Source of the DNA: Euglena gracilis
Taxonomy: Eukaryota > Euglenida > Euglenophyceae > Euglenales
Direction: 5' to 3'
Assembly: GCA_039621445.1 (NCBI GenBank)
Contig: CP154955.1
Location: forward strand, 59,861,564 to 59,925,563
Length of the DNA stretch: 64,000 nt
Shown here: piece by piece, positions 1-11,395 of the stretch
Layout: each line of letters starts with the position of its first letter
How positions within the stretch are numbered: the first letter of the stretch is position 1
Made by a program: the position numbers and the translations under genes
The notes under the pieces: generated by a model
Told to the model about the DNA's origin: nothing
Databases searched by the model: none
Seen by the model: the letters and a program-made list of their open reading frames with translations, nothing else

Positions 1-81
1 GCTTCTTCTGATTCTTCTTTCAGGCATCTCCTTTTCTGCGCCACGGGTTTTCTTAAGCTGGAGGGTACCCATTTGAAAGCG

Positions 82-400
82 CAGGTCAGTCAATTAAGCA
101 CTGGCAGACCCCCCCCCCCCGGGGGGGTGGGTGACTGGTTTTTGCGGGGTGACTGACTGGGTTTTGGCCAGGACCCCCGGGGGAGGTCGGCAAAAAAACC
201 ACTGAAGTGACCCTGCGCCGAAAGCGCCGGAAATTTTTTTGGGCTTTTTTTTCATGTTTTGAGTCAAATTTCCTTTGGATTCCAGAGTGACCGAGCCCCG
301 TAGGGGGTGGTGACTGACTGGTTTCCCGAAAAAAAGTGACTGACTGGTTTTTCGAAAAGTGGAGTGACCCCCCCCCCGGGGGTCGGTAAAAAACTGTATG
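82..400. repeat. Dispersed repeat family B, copy 1
   Basis: Contains repeated GTGACTGACTGGTTTT blocks, C/G runs and the near-palindrome GCGCCGAAAGCGCC. The same order of blocks recurs near 1632-1978, 11205-11395, 15355-15625 and 58105-58430. The ends read CAGGTCAGTCAATTAAGC and, inverted, CATACAGTTTTTTACC, which resemble each other weakly. I see no target duplication here, so family membership rests on internal similarity. Confidence 0.6.
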
Positions 401-1586
401 GCGCCGGTGCGGCCATTATCGGACCGAAGTTTCGGCCCCTCAGCGGTGCGAGACTTACTACATTTAGGCACGGCGCACCATTTGGGCAATGCGCACTCAA
501 ATGGGGGGTTTGGGAGGGGTCCAGCCAGCCAGCACCTTTTTTTGCAGCTCCCAGCCGGGCTGTGGACCTCCCAGAAGTGCTTGGGAAAGCCCCTGCTCTG
601 CGCGCGTGGGCTGTCTCGCTCTTCGTGTCGCAGGCTACCACTCAGGGATGCCCCAAGGCGGCCAAGGCTTCCAAGGGCAGATGGCATTGCTGGGCTCTCT
701 GGTTTTACCAAATTTTTTGTGGTTTCACAGTTGTTGTCATGCAGCCCTAGGAGAAAACGGAAAAGGGGCATGGTGTGAACAAGATCCAAGTGAAAAAAAA
801 TAAGAAAAAGGGCAACTGTTATTGCAGAGCATTCTGAGAGGGGTGTGGACAAAAAAAAAAAAAGGAACGATTCAGAGGGGGCTGAGTGAAATATGAGAGG
901 TGGTGTGGGATGGAGAAAGAGGGGAGGAGATAAAAAAAAGGAACGGCAGGGGGGGAGATTGATGGGTCTTTTCGAAGAGTGAACATAAAGTCCGAGGGAG
1001 AAGAGAGGGGAATGAAAGTGAAGAGAAGGGGGGGTGGGGGGGGGGGGTATTTGGCGTGGGGGGGGTGGGGGGGCTTGAAAAAGAGGTCTGAAAATGAAGG
1101 GGCCGTTTCTTGGGGTGGCCGGAGTGCTGCTGTCGGAAAAGGTAACTGGTTGGAAGTGGCTGGGTATGCACGGCGTGCATTTGGAATTGTTTTTGGAAGT
1201 TTTTTTTGTTTGCAAGCATATTTTTTTTAATGAGCTTCAATTTTCTTTTCCATGTTCCAGCACGTTGGGAACACGTGTTGATGCATGGGTTAAGAAATCG
1301 ACTCGACACCTCCCCTAGTGAATAGACTAGCTGGGGGGATTAACCAACAATTAATTTTTAGGCTGAAAACGTGTCCCTTCTGTTTTTCCATGCCTTTTGT
1401 TCCAATCAGCTGCGATGACAGTGTATTTATGTGCATATTTGTGCTTGTGTTTGTGCTTCTGTTGCTTGTGTTTATTTATTAAAAGGTAACCTGTCAAGGT
1501 TAACAGCTCGTTCAGGCAATCAGAAAATAAAAAAATCAAAATTAGGGCTGTCCGTAAGGGACAGATTTTTCCCCCTTCCCTTGGGC
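401..1586. other. Stretch without a recognised gene
   Basis: Mixed sequence with a purine-rich, G-run-rich part at about 880-1100. Open frames here have proline or glycine runs from the homopolymers and no convincing splice-bounded block. I see nothing functional. Confidence 0.5.
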
Positions 1587-1631
1587 CACAGGGCCGGGGG
1601 CCACAGGGCCGGGGGCCACAGGGCCGGGGGC
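1587..1631. repeat. 15-bp minisatellite, three units
   Basis: Three exact head-to-tail copies of CACAGGGCCGGGGGC end exactly where the adjoining transposon-like repeat begins. Confidence 0.9.
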
Positions 1632-1978
1632 CAGGCAATTGCTTAAGCACTGACTGACCCCCCCCCCCCGGGGGGTGACTGGTTTTTTCAGAGTGACTGA
1701 CTGGTTTTTGGCCCGGACCCCCTCCCCCCCCCCCCGGGGAGGGTCGGCCAGGAGTGGGCAAAAGTGGCTTGAGTGACCCCGGCGCCGAAGGCACCAGAAT
1801 ATTTTTTTGGGCCTAAAATGGCCTAAAGTGACTGGAAAGTGGCCGTTTTTCTGAGTGGCCGACCCCCCCCCGGGGGGGGGGTAGTGACTGGCTGGTTTTT
1901 TGAAAATGAGTGACTGACTGGTTTTCAAAAAAAAGTGGAGTGACCCCCCCCCCCCGGGGGTCGGTAAGCAATTGTATG
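1632..1978. mobile_element. Family B element, copy 2, hAT-like
   Basis: The left end CAGGCAATTGCTTA and the inverted right end CATACAATTGCTTA form an imperfect terminal repeat. Flanking 8-mers are CCGGGGGC and GCCGGGGC, close to an 8-bp target duplication in the 15-bp minisatellite. Internally it carries the GTGACTGACTGG blocks and a GGCGCCGAAGGC core. It has no coding capacity and is a non-autonomous element by inference. Confidence 0.6.
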
Positions 1979-2846
1979 GCCGGGGCTCGAGGAGGTCGAA
2001 ATTTAGAAACATACAACATGTGTTTTTGATGTTTCGGGTGCATTTGCATTGCAGGCATTGGTTTTAAAGGCAGTGTTCAACTTTTAAGCCTTTGTCAGGC
2101 TTCGCAGTTTTAATGCTTTGACTTTTAAAGGCATTTCAACTCTTGTAGCGTTTATTTTCCAACTGTTATTCTCCCAGGACGGCGGTTCAAGGGCTACCTT
2201 GCCAGGGAATCCCAAACCTTGAAAAATATCTCTTTGAGTTTTGGTTGAATACACAATGTTCCAAGCATTTTCCCCCCTGGGTTGACTGGTTTTTGCTGAC
2301 GTTTTGCGACTTTATTTTTGTTCAGTTTGAGAAATTCTTCCAGAATGATTTTTTTTGTTTAATGCGTTTAAAGGCGTTTTTGGTGGGTTTCTTTTTCTGG
2401 GTTGGGAAGTTTTTTGAGGGCTTTTAGAGCTGCCTAGAAAGACCTGGTGCATGAGTTATGAATGGTCCAAGGATGCCAGATGTGTTTTTTTTTGCTGAAT
2501 GCTGGTCTGCTGTCACCGACAGAAACCGTGTTTGGGCGAAGATTTAAGACTTTTAAAGTCTCGACATCGGTTTTGGTCATTTTTGGGCCTCAAAAAAAGT
2601 CGCGATTTTTTCACAACAGTGTTTTGGCGCCGCGGTCCCCGCCCCCAGGCTCCCCCTAACACTTGGCCCAACCACAGCTCTTGTCACACAAAATGTCCGA
2701 CCCCCCATTTTTCAAGTGCAATTTTAGTTCCTGCTTTTATTCAGTTTCCGCGGCTTTTTTGACCGCCCCGAACCAAACCATCGTTTGCCACGGACCTCCC
2801 CCGCGCCTTCCGCCGCATCGCGGTCCCCCTCTCCTCCCCGCCGCAG
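1979..2846. other. T-rich non-coding stretch
   Basis: T-rich with scattered open frames. A short piece near 2460-2480 resembles the GGTCCAAGGATGCCAG block of repeat family A. The end, 2826-2846, is a pyrimidine tract ending in CAG and looks like a splice acceptor. Confidence 0.5.
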
Positions 2847-2984
2847 GCGCTGACCAGCCTGGTCATCGCGACGATGGCGCTCACCAGCGGGATGATCGGG
2901 CTGGCGGGCGTGGGCTTCGCGCTGTACTCCGCCCAGGGGGTCGGCAGCCGGGGTTGGAGGACTGCAAAAGGGCCCGCGTGCAGT
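2847..2984 (+). CDS. Predicted exon, membrane-type segment
   Basis: A GC-rich block follows a strong pyrimidine tract ending CCGCAG. In frame 1 it reads ALTSLVIATMALTSGMIG then LAGVGFALYSAQ, about 30 uncharged, small and hydrophobic residues as in one long or two short membrane helices. The donor is uncertain: AGT/gtaaaa at 2985 keeps phase 0 and fits the exon at 7254, while GGG/gttgga at 2953 would end earlier in phase 1. No family is recognised. Confidence 0.4.
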
Positions 2985-4565
2985 GTAAAACCCAACCCCC
3001 AGACCCATATGTAAACCCCCAACACAGAGCCCGCTCAATGGTGGCATTTGGGAAAAGCTATTTGGGGGATGAAACTGTTTTGGGTGCCTGTACACACCTT
3101 GACGCAGCCTCCAACTACTTTCAAATACCCATTTTATACCAAATTTTTGCTGTGCATCCCCCTATTTCCCCCAAATTTTGTACATTTTTGTCAAAATGGA
3201 TGATTTCTGGTGAAAAAGTGTGACATCCTCCGAAAAGGGAGTGAAAAATGTGAAGCCGGGGGGTGCTTTTTTTGCATATTTGGGGGGTTTTCATGCTTGA
3301 AGTGGGTCAGCACAATGCTTTTGTACCTCTCCCCCCTTTCGTATGATTACTGCGTTGAGTGGCCCCTCCTCCGCGGTCGTTGACTGCGGGGCCTTGGTCA
3401 TGTGACAAGGGAGGGGGGAGGGACAGCACTGGGAGAATTTCGCCCCATGGGTGACGCCTTGTTCACAAAATGGAAGGATGCTATTTATGGCAGAAACTGT
3501 CCAGCATGACACCGACCAGGGCAGTCATCAAAGGGAGGTGTTCAAAATGACTTTTTTCACCCCGATTTGTTTGGCAATGGTCCAAGGATGCTGGTCCCGA
3601 AGGATGCGCAGGTGAGTGAAACGGGAAGAAACGGTTCAAACATATAAGCAACCAACAACTACAAGAACAACAGGCAAATAATAAAGAATTAGGCAAACAG
3701 GGTCTCACCTCTGTCCTTCCGGTTGCAAAGCTAGCCAGCTTTAGTAAAAACACCATATGGTTTCCTCGTTATCATAACTTTTTTATGATTTTTGATGTTT
3801 GTGGTTTGTTGTTTTATTTTTTTTTTATATAGTCGTTGTGACAATGATTTTATTGTGTTTTCAAGCACATTTCAGCTCGTGCACTCCCAGAATTGAAATT
3901 TTTGGCTCATTGCATCCAATGGCATCGTATTGGGATTAATGGCAATGTGGTTGGGGAGAGACAGAGGAGGGACAAGGACGAGGTTGGGGAGAGACAAACC
4001 TGAGCTAGGCCACCCCACGCAGCAACCGAGGTGGTGCTTCTCGGCCTGCAAGGACTCGAGCGCAAAGTCCTGCCCGCACAGCCTTCAGTGCAAGTCGGCA
4101 CAGAGGAAAGAGCCACCCACGTGTGGGTGAAGCCCGGAGCCCTCCTGGTGAGTTGCGGGTCGGGCTCCCCATACCTTGTTTGGGGTCGAAGCAAGTGGCT
4201 GTATGCGGGCTGCAGCTCCCGGAAGGCTGGCCCATCTCTGGGTGAAGGAGGCGGGCTGACGGGGTGCCAGGACCCCAATCGGCGCCGGCCGTGGACCAGA
4301 GTATCCCAGAGTGGTGACCAGCTTCACGCCAAGGAGTGGGGCGAGCGGCCCCCGGGGTCCCCGCTCCTGGCAACCGGAGTACCTGGACCGTTCCTCGGGT
4401 GACGGCAGCACCCCAGGGCCATGCAACACACAGAGCCGCTCTCCAGGTGGGTGCCGTGACTCGCCTGCCTGGATCGAGCTGTGGCTGGCCCTGAGGGTCG
4501 GCATACCCTTGGGGTCCATGCCGAGCCCACCCGCGGAGCATGAGCGCCCCGTCACCAGTCACCAG
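2985..4565. other. Probable intron with repeat fragment
   Basis: Non-coding by eye. About 3090-3300 resembles the interior of the repeat family seen near 36060-36420 and 59740-60115, sharing words such as ATACCAAATTTTTG. A short GGTCCAAGGATGC word of family A occurs near 3580. The part from 4020 to 4560 is GC-rich and open on both strands, so upstream extension of the next exon is possible. Confidence 0.45.
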
Positions 4566-4814
4566 GCGGTCTGCCCTCACCAGCCGGGCGTCGGGGGCAT
4601 CGACAAGGAAGTCCCGGCTGGATCCGAAACCGCCTGGCTCCTTTACCGCTGTGTGCGGAAAAGAGAGACAGAGGAGCGCTACACCGACGGATTGTGTACC
4701 GGGGGCATGGAAGAAAGGTTCCCGTTTCCCTTGGGGTTGGGACCGTCCCCTGACTACTTTGCGGTGGCCCTCCAGTGGTGCTTGCCGTACGTCAGCCAGG
4801 TCATGCCGATGCAG
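4566..4814 (+). CDS. Predicted exon, 83 codons, unknown product
   Basis: Open in phase 0 between ACCAG and a CAG/gtgcgc donor. It encodes GSETAWLLYRCVRKRETEER, then YTDGLCTGG, then FAVALQWCLPYVSQVMPMQ. Residue use is varied, unlike repeat-derived frames nearby. The frame stays open upstream to 4311, so the acceptor is a guess. The minus strand is also open here, which lowers confidence. Phases agree with the exons at 2847 and 7254. Confidence 0.35.
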
Positions 4815-4826
4815 GTGCGCATGTGT

Positions 4827-4884
4827 TTGTGTGTGTGTGTGTGTGTGTGCTTTTTGTGGTTGTGTGTGTGTATGTGTATGTGTA

Positions 4885-4917
<33 letters not shown>

Positions 4918-4930
4918 GTGTGTGTGTGTG
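4827..4930. repeat. (GT)n / (GTATGT)n microsatellite
   Basis: GT dinucleotides with GTAT interruptions, directly downstream of the putative donor at 4815. Confidence 0.95.
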
Positions 4931-5340
4931 CCCTGTTTGCTGTCTGTGTGTGTGAACTGAAGTACCCTTTGGTGACCATATTACAGGTCTCAGCGTGGTG
5001 TCTTCCCAATAAACTTCAGGGAGTTGTACATACACCACAGGAATTTTTTTTAAAGGTTGGTGACGCGTGTGGGTGGTTCCGCCCCCCCCCCCAGGGATTG
5101 AGGTGGGGTTGAGTAGGTATTTTTTGGACGGTGGAATTCTTCTATTTTTGGACCCAAAGTTAATCCCAAAAGTGGATCCCCCATAAGCCCTGGGTGGTTG
5201 GGTGGCAGGTGCAAAAAAAAACCCTCGGACACCTTTCTAATCTCGAACAGGCTTCTGAAAAGAAGGTCGCAATCTGGGGTCTAATCGCAAGCGGGTGGGG
5301 GGCATTTCGGATCCCCCTACATCGCGTTGGGCTTTGGGTG

Positions 5341-5607
5341 CAGCACACACACACACACACACACATGTAACACACAAACACAACGCGTGCACACACGTCA
5401 CATACACATGCACACACACAACACACACACACACACACGTAACACACACATGACACACACATGTACACAAACACACACACACACACAACACACACACACA
5501 CGCAATACACACAGACACACACATAACACACACACAACTCACAAATGCGTAATACACATACCACACGCGTAACACGCACACACATAACACACGCACACAC
5601 ACCTAAC
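5341..5607. repeat. (AC)n microsatellite, interrupted
   Basis: Long AC array with CATAACAC and CGTAACAC variants. It is the target into which the adjoining element inserted, because AC array sequence resumes at 6351. Confidence 0.95.
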
Positions 5608-6350
5608 CAGGCTTGTGCTTAGTCGGGTGCCTTGCTAGGGGCAGACCCCATCTGACCCCCCCCCCGAGGGGGATAGGGTTTTTGGGGGTGCCTGCCCATT
5701 CCAAGCTTTCACGTACAGCCCCTGTTTGTAAGATTCTCCCTGCTCACCAGGCTTGCCACTCAGCCGGTGCTTCCTGAGGCATTCTAGCCAGTGGGGGGGA
5801 TGCAACCTTTTGGATTTGGTGAAAATTCTGTGTGCAAATTGGATTCTGTAAAAAAATTTTGTTCCTCATCTGTGTGTTGTTTTGTGTTTCGGCTTTTGAG
5901 GCTCTCTCGCCCCCCATCAAAGCACCGCACAAGGAAAATTTTCCTTTGAAACCGCGGAAAGGAATTCTGACCTAAATCGACACCCCCAGAAACACAGGAA
6001 GGCCTGGTGAGGGGTGGGGGGGTCTAGAAGTGAGACCCTATCCCCCTTCAGACGCCTGCCTGGTCGTGGGCCAAAAAAATGACCAAAAATAAGCCTTTCT
6101 GGGCTGCTGGCCTTCGGTGCCGGAGTGCCTTGATCGAGTGCCCATGGCAGGCACCCCAAGGCACCCAGATCCGACTCTAGCAAGCACCCCCCTCCGACCC
6201 CGGCGCCAAAGGCGCCGGGGGCCTGGAAAAGGCCATTTTCAATGAAAATTTTCTGGGTCCCCCCAGACCCCCCCCCGGGGGGATTCCTGCTAGGGGAAGG
6301 CACCCTATAGCACCACCCCCCCTCCCCCCCGGTCGGTAAGCACAAGCCTG
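5608..6350. mobile_element. Non-autonomous hAT-like element (family C)
   Basis: The first 14 bases CAGGCTTGTGCTTA are repeated inverted and exactly at the right end. The element is flanked on both sides by CACCTAAC, a perfect 8-bp target duplication (5600-5607 and 6351-6358), as expected for hAT transposons. The 743-bp interior has C/G runs and a GGCGCCAAAGGCGCC core and no plausible transposase. Related interiors lie near 29450-29660 and 36435-36640. Confidence 0.85.
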
Positions 6351-7253
6351 CACCTAACAAACACATAACACACACACATAACACACACACATAACACAGA
6401 GACATTCAGTGCGAACAAAAATTACAGAAACGATTCTGATTTTCCCATAATTTTTCTTCCCGTATTTTTTGTCCAGTGTACCTTTCCTACGTCCTTTGGT
6501 GGGGCATTCTCAAGTTTGTTCAAATTTCAAACACAAAAAAAGTTTGGATTGCCAATTTTGGGGTTATTTTGAAAAGAAAAATCACAAAAGTCACCACCAG
6601 ACGTCCATGTGTTGACGTTCATTGGAACTTTTGAGGTGCCTTTTTTGCAAAAATTCTTCATTACAACTGACAAAAGTTCCAATCATTTTCCCCAGAGTTC
6701 TGAAATTTCCCACAGTCACAGTTATTTTTTCAAAATCTAAGTTTTCCCACAATATTTTTTCCCGTAATATTTTTTCCCCACAATTTTCATCTCCCATAAT
6801 TTTTGTCTGCACTGTGACACATGCACACACACGTAACGCACGCACGCACAGAAACACACACGTAACACACAAGCGTGTAACACACACAGCACGCACGCAC
6901 AGACAGACAGACACACACACACCCACACACACACGACACCCTCGCACTTTTGATTCTGAGGATTTAAAAATGTTTGTTTCCAAGGGGAATTTGCCTTGGT
7001 CGGACCCAACTGGTCCCAAAACAATTTTTTATCCTTCAGTGATATTTTTTTTTGGTCAATGCAATATTTTTGTGACTCCCCTGCAGAAGAATTTTGTCCA
7101 TTCAAAACGATTTTTCATTTTGTGCGGTTTTTTTTTGCATTTTCTCCAGTTTTTCGCGGTGCAGTTTTTCTCCTGCCTGTGTGCATATTTTGCACTTTTT
7201 TTTATGGGTAATTCTTTTGTATGGCGTTGTCCCCTTTCCACCTGTTCTGACAG
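6351..7253. other. Probable intron with AC arrays
   Basis: AC array resumes to about 6410 and recurs at 6816-6930. Between them are repeated words of the form CCCACAATATTTTTTCCCGTAATA (6735-6800), a short decayed tandem repeat. The tract 7200-7253 is pyrimidine-rich and ends in CTGACAG, a good acceptor. Confidence 0.6.
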
Positions 7254-7389
7254 GTACTGGCGCTGCCTGTAGCTGTGTGCACGTGGCTGGCCTACCGCCG
7301 GAGCCAGGGGCAAGGGGAGGCAGTGGAGTACGTGAGGTGTGCAACATCCACTGGGTCCATGTTGGAGAGCTTGATCCTCGAAGTGAACG
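7254..7389 (+). CDS. Predicted exon, 45 codons, unknown product
   Basis: Bounded by CTGACAG and AACG/gtaaatg, both good splice signals. Phase 0 in and phase 1 out. It reads VLALPVAVCTWLAYRRSQGQ followed by EAVEYVRC and SMLESLILEVN: a hydrophobic start, a basic stretch, then an amphipathic tail. This is one of the better supported exons because both splice sites and composition agree. Confidence 0.55.
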
Positions 7390-7717
7390 GTAAATGTTTC
7401 CGAAGGGCAGCGACAGGGTCTCGAAATTTGTGCAACGTTTCATGTGGCATTTTTTTGACTTGCTCAGGTGAATGCCTGTTTTCCTACCCCCCCCCAAATG
7501 CAACTGGTTGTTTATATTTAAGTTTCTGAAAATCCCAAAGGTTGCTTATGTATATTGTTCTTATTTTCGAAACGTATGATATTTTTTATATGAAATTGCT
7601 TCATAGCGTTCAATGTTGAGTTGCTCATAGTCAGGTGTTGCTTATAGCAAGGGGTCGCTGAGCTCTTATCCCTTTAGGGTAAGAGCGAAGCTTGCCCCTG
7701 GGGAAAAGGGGGGTCGC

Positions 7718-7751
<34 letters not shown>

Positions 7752-8660
7752 CCGAAAACCGCGTCTGAAACGGAAAAACGGAGTCTGACAGTGGAAAAGT
7801 GTACAAAAAGTCCCAAATTGCAAACCCGGGTGATTCGGAAACTAGGAGTCCAGTCGCTCGCGACTGAAAAAAAAATTCCGGGAACGGGGCCGGGATCATG
7901 GTGATAATCCGCCGGTTCCCGAGACAGATCAGTCGAAAAAAAATCCAAAAAAATCGAAAATTTATTGGCCCAAAATCATGTTTTTTGGCCTCCCGGACCT
8001 GGAAAAGGTGTTTTTGGGCCGAAAATGAGCGTTTTTCGACCCCCCGGCCCCCTGTTTTGGGCCCGAAACCAATGGACTTTGGGTCATTTTCGGGTCAAAA
8101 AAGTCGAAAAAATCGGAAATTTTTTTTGCCCGAAACGATGTATTTTGTCCTCCCGGACCCGGAAGGGCGGTTTTGAGCCGAAAATGAGCGTTTTGGACCC
8201 ACCTGCGCCATATTAAGAGCTCAGCATTATTCAAAACCTGGTTAACCTGCTGTCATTGACATTTCAGAAATAACTGTAAAATCTCTGAAAGTTACCGTTA
8301 ATTGCAAGAGTGTAATTGGTCAATCATAACGTCAAATTTGCAATGCTAGTCTTTTCGGCCTTCCATTACATGCATGTCCCATTCAGAGCTCAGCATTATT
8401 CAAAACCTGGTCTTATGTTTGGGGTGTTTTTATGATGCATTCAAACCAGGCTTCTTTTCATTCTTTTCAACTCAGAAGACCCTCTGGGGGGGAGGGGGTA
8501 GGTTGGGGGGTCCTGGGCCAGAGGCTCAGGTATGGGTTTCGGCGAAAATTTTTGGGAAATGCCCTCAGACAGCCCGAATTTTGGGGGGGTCCCCCCTGGG
8601 GGGTCCAGCGTCTGGCTGGGTGGGGGCCCCTGGGGTGTTAAAAGGAAGCCTGATTCACAA
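7390..8660. other. Probable intron with poly-C run and local duplications
   Basis: A run of about 30 C lies at 7719-7748. Segments 7931-8043 and 8103-8199 are a diverged tandem duplication sharing CCGAAAATGAGCGTTTT. A 27-bp word beginning AGAGCTCAGCATTATTC occurs exactly at 8216-8242 and again at 8385-8411. Confidence 0.6.
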
Positions 8661-8842
8661 CAGTCGAAAGATGCATTTTTTCGCGTTTTGGGTGGATGGG
8701 CAGTGGCACAAGGATGCCCCGAATCACTTTTTTTCCTAAAGTGGACACGTTTTTTTACCGAACACGCCCATTTTTTGGCCTGCAGATGTTGCATTGAGAG
8801 TGGCAGGGCAGGATTTTTTTTATTTTACAATTAAGGACTGCG
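8661..8842 (+). repeat. hAT-like MITE family A, 5'-truncated copy
   Basis: Shares the family core GGGTGGATGGGC, CAAGGATGCC, and the tail of the form TTGAGAGTGGCAGGGCAGGA then T-run and TTAAGGAC. The left terminus is not recognisable. Confidence 0.6.
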
Positions 8843-8953
8843 TTTGGGGTTTCCCTGTCCATTGAAACTCAGAAAATCATAAATAATATTTCGTGACCCT
8901 CAACGACCTGACACATCAACGAGCGAGTCTGACTCTTTGCTGTTGACCCCCAG

Positions 8954-9023
8954 CAGTGAGAACGAGGCTGTGATCACGCCGTACAAGCCTCAGCGCTCTG
9001 CCCAGGGGCTCCCGTGCCTGTGG
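8954..9023 (+). CDS. Predicted short exon, unknown product
   Basis: Follows TTGACCCCCAG and ends CTGTGG/gtgaaagt, a good donor. Only one frame is open, reading SENEAVITPYKPQRSAQG. Phase 0 out suits the exon at 11779. The incoming phase does not match the exon at 7254, so a missing exon or a different gene is implied. Confidence 0.35.
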
Positions 9024-9530
9024 GTGAAAGTATTTATGTGCACCACGACCGCCGCGGCAACTTTTAATTTGCGCCGCAGCGCACTAACTACAAGTATCAC
9101 TCGGGGTGTGGTTTAGCTGCCCCCTCCCCAACTTTGCCCAAGCTCGTTCTCGGAGTACCTCTGGATTGGGCAGCCTGCCCAGCTGTTGCTATCATCGTCA
9201 TTATTATACGGCCTCATCTCCCCCCTTGAGTATTCACTTTGTCTAATCTTTTGTTTTCATAAAAAACCTCTCAAATAATTTTGCCTGTGCAAAGTTTTGA
9301 GGACCGATCATTTTGTCCCCGACCCCCTGCAAAGTTCTCTGAGCAGTACCCCAAATTATTGACGAATCGATATGCCACTATTTTTAAAATAACACAATTC
9401 TTTGTCATTGCTGTTTTTTTAACTAATATTTTATTGGGTTTTATTTTATTGTTCTATTCACCAGACAATGGATCTTTTGCCCCCCTGCAAAGCTGTTTGG
9501 GAGAGCTGGTGCATAGCAATTTATACATAC

Positions 9531-10031
9531 CATGCTCCCTCTGAGCTATTCCCGTCCCCGGGACCTATACGGCCCAATGGGAACAGTACAGGGGGGGGGG
9601 ACAGGGGGAGACCCCCCCCCCCCGAGCTATTCCCATTCCCCGACCTGGGACAGCCCAAAAGGGGTCATTTTGACAAAGTATGAGAGGCGGCAAACGAAAT
9701 TTGAAACCAAAAAAGTTTGTTCAGATTTGACATTTGACCCCCCCACTAAGGCCCCCCCACCCCCACAAAGCCTAGTGGGGTCGCCATACCCACAGCAGTG
9801 CCCAGCCTCCTTGTGGCTGGGGGACAAAATGCCAAATGGGTGGATGTTCACAAAAAAATGGTCATTTTTAAGCACATTTGCCAAAAGACGATTTTTCAAA
9901 ACGTCTAAAAAACGTCAATTTTCGAGCACTTTTTTTGGGACGTTCTTCATAAAAAGTGCTATGACAGTGAGCCATTCCCGTCCTCCCTATTGGAATTGCT
10001 CAGGGGGGGAATAGCTCGAGGGGGGGATGGC
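9531..10031. mobile_element. Small inverted-repeat element, about 500 bp
   Basis: GAGCTATTCCC occurs near both ends in inverted orientation, with C/G runs beside it. Flanks ATACATAC (9523-9530) and CTACATAC (10032-10039) match at 7 of 8 bases, as for a hAT-type target duplication. A second internal GAGCTATTCCC lies at about 9613. No coding region is seen. Confidence 0.55.
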
Positions 10032-10788
10032 CTACATACACACATGTATGTATATAGCAATGCATAATGCTTTTTGCCGCTGATCATTTTTTTGTGGATT
10101 ACACTTTTCATGCCACACACAATATGGTGTGGTATTTTAACAACCATTGGACCAGGGCAGTTGTGGGCCAACCATCCACAAAAAGCGTCACGGGGATCGC
10201 CTGGCGTTGTCAAGGCGACGTCTCAAGCTCTGGAGGATCCCGCCGTCAAGGTGCCTGTCTCCTCTCCCTCCCCCTTGTGGGGCCCCAAAGAAGTGGATGA
10301 GGCCATAGGGACCAGGAATGGGATGGGACCGTTTTGGCCACGTTGTTGCTTCGAAGGGTGAACTAGCAACACCAGGAGCACCCTCTGACACCAGTCTCTC
10401 GAGTCACCCCTGCTGCAATCCTGTTTGCACGATGAAACGTCCATCGGATTTCTCAAAATCACTTTTTGGGTCGATTGCAGAAATGAGGTGTTTTTTTGCA
10501 GGATGTTTTGGGGCGGTTGGTCCATGCAAATTGAGCTGAAATCATTTTTTTTTCCTGCAGGAGAGCCCCAAAGGGTGCAAAACCGAATTTGAACAAACAA
10601 TTATGTCCACGAAACATGCCAATGGTGACCCACGAGGAAGGGGATGAGCCGAAATATCCCTTCCCGAAGCAATGATCACGCTTTCGAATCTGGCTCCATG
10701 GCACGGCTTGGTGGTGTCGAATGAGGACATTCCGTTAAATTAAGTTCCATTTTCCGTTCCAACATTCCGTTCCATTCAGTTAAAGGCA
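10032..10788. other. Stretch without a supported gene
   Basis: A plus-strand open frame at about 10200-10320 reads SQALEDPAVKVPVSSPSPL and WGPKEVDEAIGTRNG, which could be an exon. I find no clear acceptor or donor, so I do not call it. Confidence 0.4.
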
Positions 10789-10856
10789 AGGGTTCAGAGT
10801 TGGGGTTAGGTTTGGTATAGGGTTGGAAAAGGATCAGGGTTGGGGTTAGGGGTTGG
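10789..10856 (+). repeat. Short G-rich, TTAGGG-like tract
   Basis: Irregular GGGGTTAGG, AGGGTTGG and GGGTTCAG words. It resembles decayed interstitial telomere repeat but no exact tandem unit is present. Confidence 0.3.
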
Positions 10857-10884
10857 TCTGAGATTTGGGGAAGGTTGGTACGAC

Positions 10885-11163
10885 CAGGGCTGTCCATCTG
10901 GGACGTTATAAAAACGTTTTTTTTAATTTAAACCAAGGACCGACCTGGGGGCTGGCCAATGGCCAGTCCAGGCATCGAATGGGTCGAAAATTAAATTGTC
11001 CAATTTTTCGACGATTTGGGGGGATGGGCGAAGGTCCAAGGATGCCTGAAATTAACTTTTTCCCCAACGTTGACCTGTTTTGGCCAAGACACGGCCATTT
11101 TTTTCGGTGGCTTGTGCATTGAATGTGGTGGGATGGGATTTTTTCATTTACACGTGGTGCCTG
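10885..11163 (+). repeat. hAT-like MITE family A copy
   Basis: Starts CAGGGCTGTCC, contains GGCTGGCCAATGGCC, GATGGGCGAAGGTCCAAGGA and GTGCATTGAATGTGGTGGGA, and ends in a degenerate GGTGCCTG. Same order of blocks as the intact copy at 48711. No target duplication is visible. Confidence 0.7.
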
Positions 11164-11204
11164 AGTGGGTAGGGCTGGGGGCTTGGGGTCAGACCACTGC
11201 CCAC

Positions 11205-11395
11205 CTCCGGGGGGGGGGATGACTAGTTTTTTTCGACTTACTGACCTTTTTTTTTTGGCTCCGGCACCCGCCCCCAGGGAAGGTGGGTCGTCCAGCAACA
11301 ACGAAAAGTGGTCACCTGGCACCGGAAGTTTTTTTTCGCTTTTTGGCCAAAGTCCATTAATTTTGAGCTATTTTTGACTGAGCCCCCCCCCCCTC
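11205..11395. repeat. Dispersed repeat family B, partial copy
   Basis: GATGACTAGTTTTTTTCGACTTACTGACC-like blocks, a C-rich core and a C-run end resemble the interior of family B. Both ends are unclear. Confidence 0.4.

Noticed and set aside
4005-5009. 334-residue minus-strand open frame
   Set aside because: Its start lies in the AC array and its body is open on both strands because of GC content; the plus-strand reading has a better donor. Not excluded, but not supported.
10789-10856. True telomere or subtelomere boundary
   Set aside because: Words are irregular and the tract is under 70 bases; ordinary sequence and transposons continue on both sides.
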